Shown here: in pieces, positions 14,481-16,404 of the stretch
How the letters are laid out: each line of letters starts with the position of its first letter
Numbering within the stretch: position 1 is the first letter of the stretch
Origin: UBA2177 sp964487525
GTDB lineage: Bacteria; Patescibacteriota; Dojkabacteria; SC72
DNA length: 16,404 nucleotides
Reading direction: 5' to 3'
Assembly: GCA_964487525.1 (NCBI GenBank)
Contig: CAZAQC010000011.1
Location: 1-16,404, forward strand
The notes under the pieces: generated by a model
The model's database searches: none
What the model was told of the DNA's origin: nothing
Seen by the model: the letters and a program-made list of their open reading frames with translations, nothing else
Position numbers and translations under genes: made by a program

Positions 14481-15168
14481 TATATACTTTTTTTACATAC
14501 TTTTTGATAATCTTTTTGATTTTGTTTAATTCACTTTTCTTAAATGAGAAATCAGAGGAAAGAGTTGAGTCTATTGTTTTTCCAGGTCTAAAGTTTTGGA
14601 TATAGTATCTCTTAGAGCCCTTTATCATCTTTCCTATCTTCTCAGCAGAATCGTAATCATGAAATTTATTAATATATGTAGTTCTAAATTCATAGTCTAT
14701 ACCTGAATTCATTATTAATTGGATTGATTTAGAGATTTTGTCATATGCAGTTTTTTTACCGGATATCTTAATGTAATCACTCTTAGGGTACTTAACATCC
14801 ATAGCTATGTAATCTACTAAGTTCTTCTTTATTAATCGTTTGAGATTTTCAGGACAAAATCCATTAGTATCTAATTTAACAAGGTAGCCTAATTTTTTAA
14901 TTTTAAGAATAAACTTATCTAAGTCATCATATATTAGAGGTTCTCCACCGGTTATAACGACCCCATCTAACTTGTTTACTCTGTTCTTTAGAAATTCAAA
15001 TAGATATTTAGAGGATATGAGGGTCTTTCTATTGGCTTTCTCAATAACTAATTCTGGATTATGGCAATATGGACATCTAAGATTACAACCATATGTAAAT
15101 ATAACTGCAGATACTTTGTTAGGATAGTCCAACAAAGAAGATTTCTCTAAACCTCCTATTTTGACCAT
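14473..15168 (-). CDS. nrdG: NrdG, anaerobic ribonucleotide reductase activase (radical SAM)
   Basis: A radical-SAM enzyme that uses a 4Fe-4S cluster and S-adenosylmethionine to place a glycyl radical on NrdD. The cluster-binding CNLRCPYC gives C28, C32 and C35; the SAM-binding GGEP is at 74-77 (VVITGGEPL). Further family features are the N-terminal GGLEKSSLLDYPNKVSAVIF and LDTNGF (99-104). At 231 aa it is typical of the longer NrdG group often annotated as anaerobic ribonucleoside-triphosphate reductase activating protein. It starts 6 nt after the small glycyl-radical ORF, its presumed direct substrate, and is in one transcription unit with nrdD. The start has no Shine-Dalgarno. The end overlaps lexA. 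Confidence 0.93.
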   Translation of the reverse strand: MVKIGGLEKSSLLDYPNKVSAVIFTYGCNLRCPYCHNPELVIEKANRKTLISSKYLFEFLKNRVNKLDGVVITGGEPLIYDDLDKFILKIKKLGYLVKLDTNGFCPENLKRLIKKNLVDYIAMDVKYPKSDYIKISGKKTAYDKISKSIQLIMNSGIDYEFRTTYINKFHDYDSAEKIGKMIKGSKRYYIQNFRPGKTIDSTLSSDFSFKKSELNKIKKIIKKYVKKVYIR

Positions 15169-15174
15169 TTAGAT

Positions 15175-15315
15175 TTAAAAGCTGCTAGTATTAAATACCT
15201 TACGATCTTTCCATTCCGATTGTTTTCCAACATTCCATTGTGAAAGAGGACTTAAATATCCTACAACTCTAGAATATATCTCGCACTTCTGTCTTGTTAT
15301 TTTCTTTCTGGGCAT
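15175..15315 (-). CDS. Separate glycyl-radical C-terminal segment of NrdD, 46 aa
   Basis: The translation contains CEIYSRVVGYLSPLSQW (11-27) followed by NVGKQSEWKDRKVF, which is the C-terminal glycyl-radical loop normally fused to class III ribonucleotide reductase. Gly19 in RVVGY is the expected radical site. The ATG at 15315 is 26 nt after the nrdD stop, in a different frame, and the stop is 6 nt before nrdG. The main nrdD frame ends after its zinc ribbon and has no such loop, so this ORF supplies the missing piece. Either the reductase is naturally split in this lineage, or a single-base loss in the A4 run at 15348-15351 separates one gene: adding one A would keep the frame open through the gap. 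The AT-rich gap looks non-coding, which favours a real split. Confidence 0.85.
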   Translation of the reverse strand: MPRKKITRQKCEIYSRVVGYLSPLSQWNVGKQSEWKDRKVFNTSSF

Positions 15316-15341
15316 TTTAATATATAAATAATTTAAATAAG

Positions 15342-16404
15342 TTAATTCTTTTCATCGAAAGACATACCATCCTTGTAACCTAACTCTGAATCACAAATAG
15401 GACAGTATTTATGCTCTCCTGAAATATACCCATGCTTTGGACATATACTGAAAGTAGGGGTGATAGAGAAGTAGGGGAGTTTGTAATTGGAAGAGATCTT
15501 CTTTACAAGATTCTTTACTGCTTCTCCTGAAGAAAGCTTTTCCCCAAGAAATATATGTAATACTGTTCCTCCTGTATATTTACACTGAAATTCATCCTGT
15601 AAATCTAATGCCTCAAACAGATCATTTGTTAATCCAACAGGCAACTGAGTACTATTAGTATAGTAAGGTGCCATCTTTTTGTTATCACTAAGATCAAGAG
15701 CAGTTAAAATAGCATCTCCAAATTTCTTTTTATCTGCCTTTGCAAATTTGTATGTAGCACCCTCTCCAGGTGTTGCTTCCAAATTAAACAAATCATTAGT
15801 TTCTTTTTGGTATTTCATTAACCTCTCTCTCATATGGTCCATAATTTCTAATGCAAAGGCCCTTCCTTCCTCTGACGTTATTCCTTTATTTTTGTCCTTG
15901 AAGTAATTCATCATAGATTCATTCATACCTAATATACCAATGGTATTAAAATGATTCTTGTAATACTGTTTAAATCTTTTTTTAATGTTTGAAAGATAGA
16001 AACGAGAATATGGATAAAGACCAATTTCCATATATTTTTCTATGAACTTTCTCTTTATTACTAAACTTTTCTTAGCCAAATCCATTAGATAGTCCAATCT
16101 TTCAAAATACTCTTTCTTCGATTTAGAGGTATAACCAATTCTAGGTAGATTAATAGTAACGACACCAACACTCCCAGTTAATGGATTAGCTCCAAACAGA
16201 CCTCCACCTTTCTTTTTAAGCTCTCTGTTATCTATTCTTAATCTACAACACATAGATCTTGCATCATCTGGACTCATATCTGAATTTACAAAATTAGAAA
16301 AGTAAGGAATACCATATTTAGCTGTCATATCCCATATTGGTTTGTACTCTTTATTCTCCCAATCAAAATCTTTTGTAATATTGTATGTAGGAATTGGCCA
16401 TGAG
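15342..16404 (-). CDS. nrdD: NrdD, anaerobic (class III) ribonucleoside-triphosphate reductase, 5'-truncated by the window
   Basis: Reduces ribonucleoside triphosphates to deoxy forms under anoxia using a glycyl radical made by NrdG. The frame stays open to the right edge (WPIPTYNITKDFDWEN is readable upstream of the internal Met at 16328), so the start is outside. Family signatures are TAKYGIPYFSNFVNSDMSP, SMCCRLRIDNREL with an adjacent Cys pair, and GGGLFGANPLTGSVGVVTIN. A zinc ribbon CPKH...CPIC lies near the C terminus (nucleotides about 15390-15443), with His in one ligand position. The protein stops 16 residues after the ribbon (SFDEKN) and lacks the glycyl-radical loop, which is in the next ORF. 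The N-terminal ATP-cone and half the barrel are outside the window. Confidence 0.92.
   Translation of the reverse strand, partial: SWPIPTYNITKDFDWENKEYKPIWDMTAKYGIPYFSNFVNSDMSPDDARSMCCRLRIDNRELKKKGGGLFGANPLTGSVGVVTINLPRIGYTSKSKKEYFERLDYLMDLAKKSLVIKRKFIEKYMEIGLYPYSRFYLSNIKKRFKQYYKNHFNTIGILGMNESMMNYFKDKNKGITSEEGRAFALEIMDHMRERLMKYQKETNDLFNLEATPGEGATYKFAKADKKKFGDAILTALDLSDNKKMAPYYTNSTQLPVGLTNDLFEALDLQDEFQCKYTGGTVLHIFLGEKLSSGEAVKNLVKKISSNYKLPYFSITPTFSICPKHGYISGEHKYCPICDSELGYKDGMSFDEKN

Noticed and set aside
14481..14510. T-rich stretch after lexA as a terminator
   Set aside because: A T run is present but no preceding GC-rich stem could be found, and the sequence is coding for nrdG on the other strand.
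1..16404. CRISPR array, insertion sequence, prophage or other mobile element
   Set aside because: No regularly spaced repeats, transposase, integrase or terminal inverted repeats were seen on either strand; base composition looks even throughout.
1..16404. TGA-to-glycine recoding as in Absconditabacteria/Gracilibacteria
   Set aside because: All genes are full length under the standard code and none needs an internal TGA.

Overview
The window is strongly AT-rich, densely packed bacterial DNA. It holds 18 protein genes (two cut by the window edges), two tRNAs and almost no spacer. Short intergenic gaps, overlapping convergent gene ends, rare Shine-Dalgarno sequences and the mix of LemA/DUF2207, a FemAB-type transferase, a DUF4870 protein and an oxygen-sensitive class III ribonucleotide reductase suggest an anaerobic member of the Candidate Phyla Radiation (Patescibacteria). 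That assignment is an inference; no taxonomic marker is decisive here. The standard code fits: no reading frame needs an internal TGA. None of the 18 genes ends in TGA (15 TAA, 3 TAG).

Layout. 1-1351: the 3' end of uvrC converges, with an 11-bp overlap, on an unrecognised membrane-anchored protein. 1403-2319: tRNA-Gln followed closely by a Tat-signal polysaccharide deacetylase. 2334-5303 (minus): uvrB, nadK and a 77-residue unknown, tightly spaced. 5346-10175 (plus): mutL, an RsmI-type methyltransferase, a DegT-type aminotransferase and a FemAB-type aminoacyltransferase, with junctions from a 1-nt overlap to a 12-nt gap. 10178-12465 (minus): lemA and a DUF2207 protein. 12540-13694 (minus): a DUF998-like protein, tRNA-Pro, a strong intrinsic terminator and a DUF4870 protein. 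13755-14480: lexA with its own probable operators. 14473-16404 (minus): anaerobic ribonucleotide reductase, nrdD, a separate 46-residue glycyl-radical ORF and nrdG. No gene-free stretch reaches 300 bases.

Functionally the window is rich in DNA repair and nucleotide supply (UvrB, UvrC, MutL, LexA, NrdD/NrdG, NadK), with a second theme of envelope genes (deacetylase, FemAB, aminotransferase, LemA/DUF2207 and small membrane proteins). Two observations stand out. First, the glycyl-radical tail of the class III ribonucleotide reductase is encoded as a separate small ORF (15175-15315); a one-base indel would restore the fusion, so this must be tested. Second, a perfect 7+3+7 palindrome and a degenerate copy exactly 20 bp away lie in the lexA promoter and are good candidates for a lineage-specific LexA box. 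A third theme is promoter architecture: uvrB and mutL fire back to back from extended -10 elements that end 5-7 nt before the start codon, implying leaderless mRNAs.
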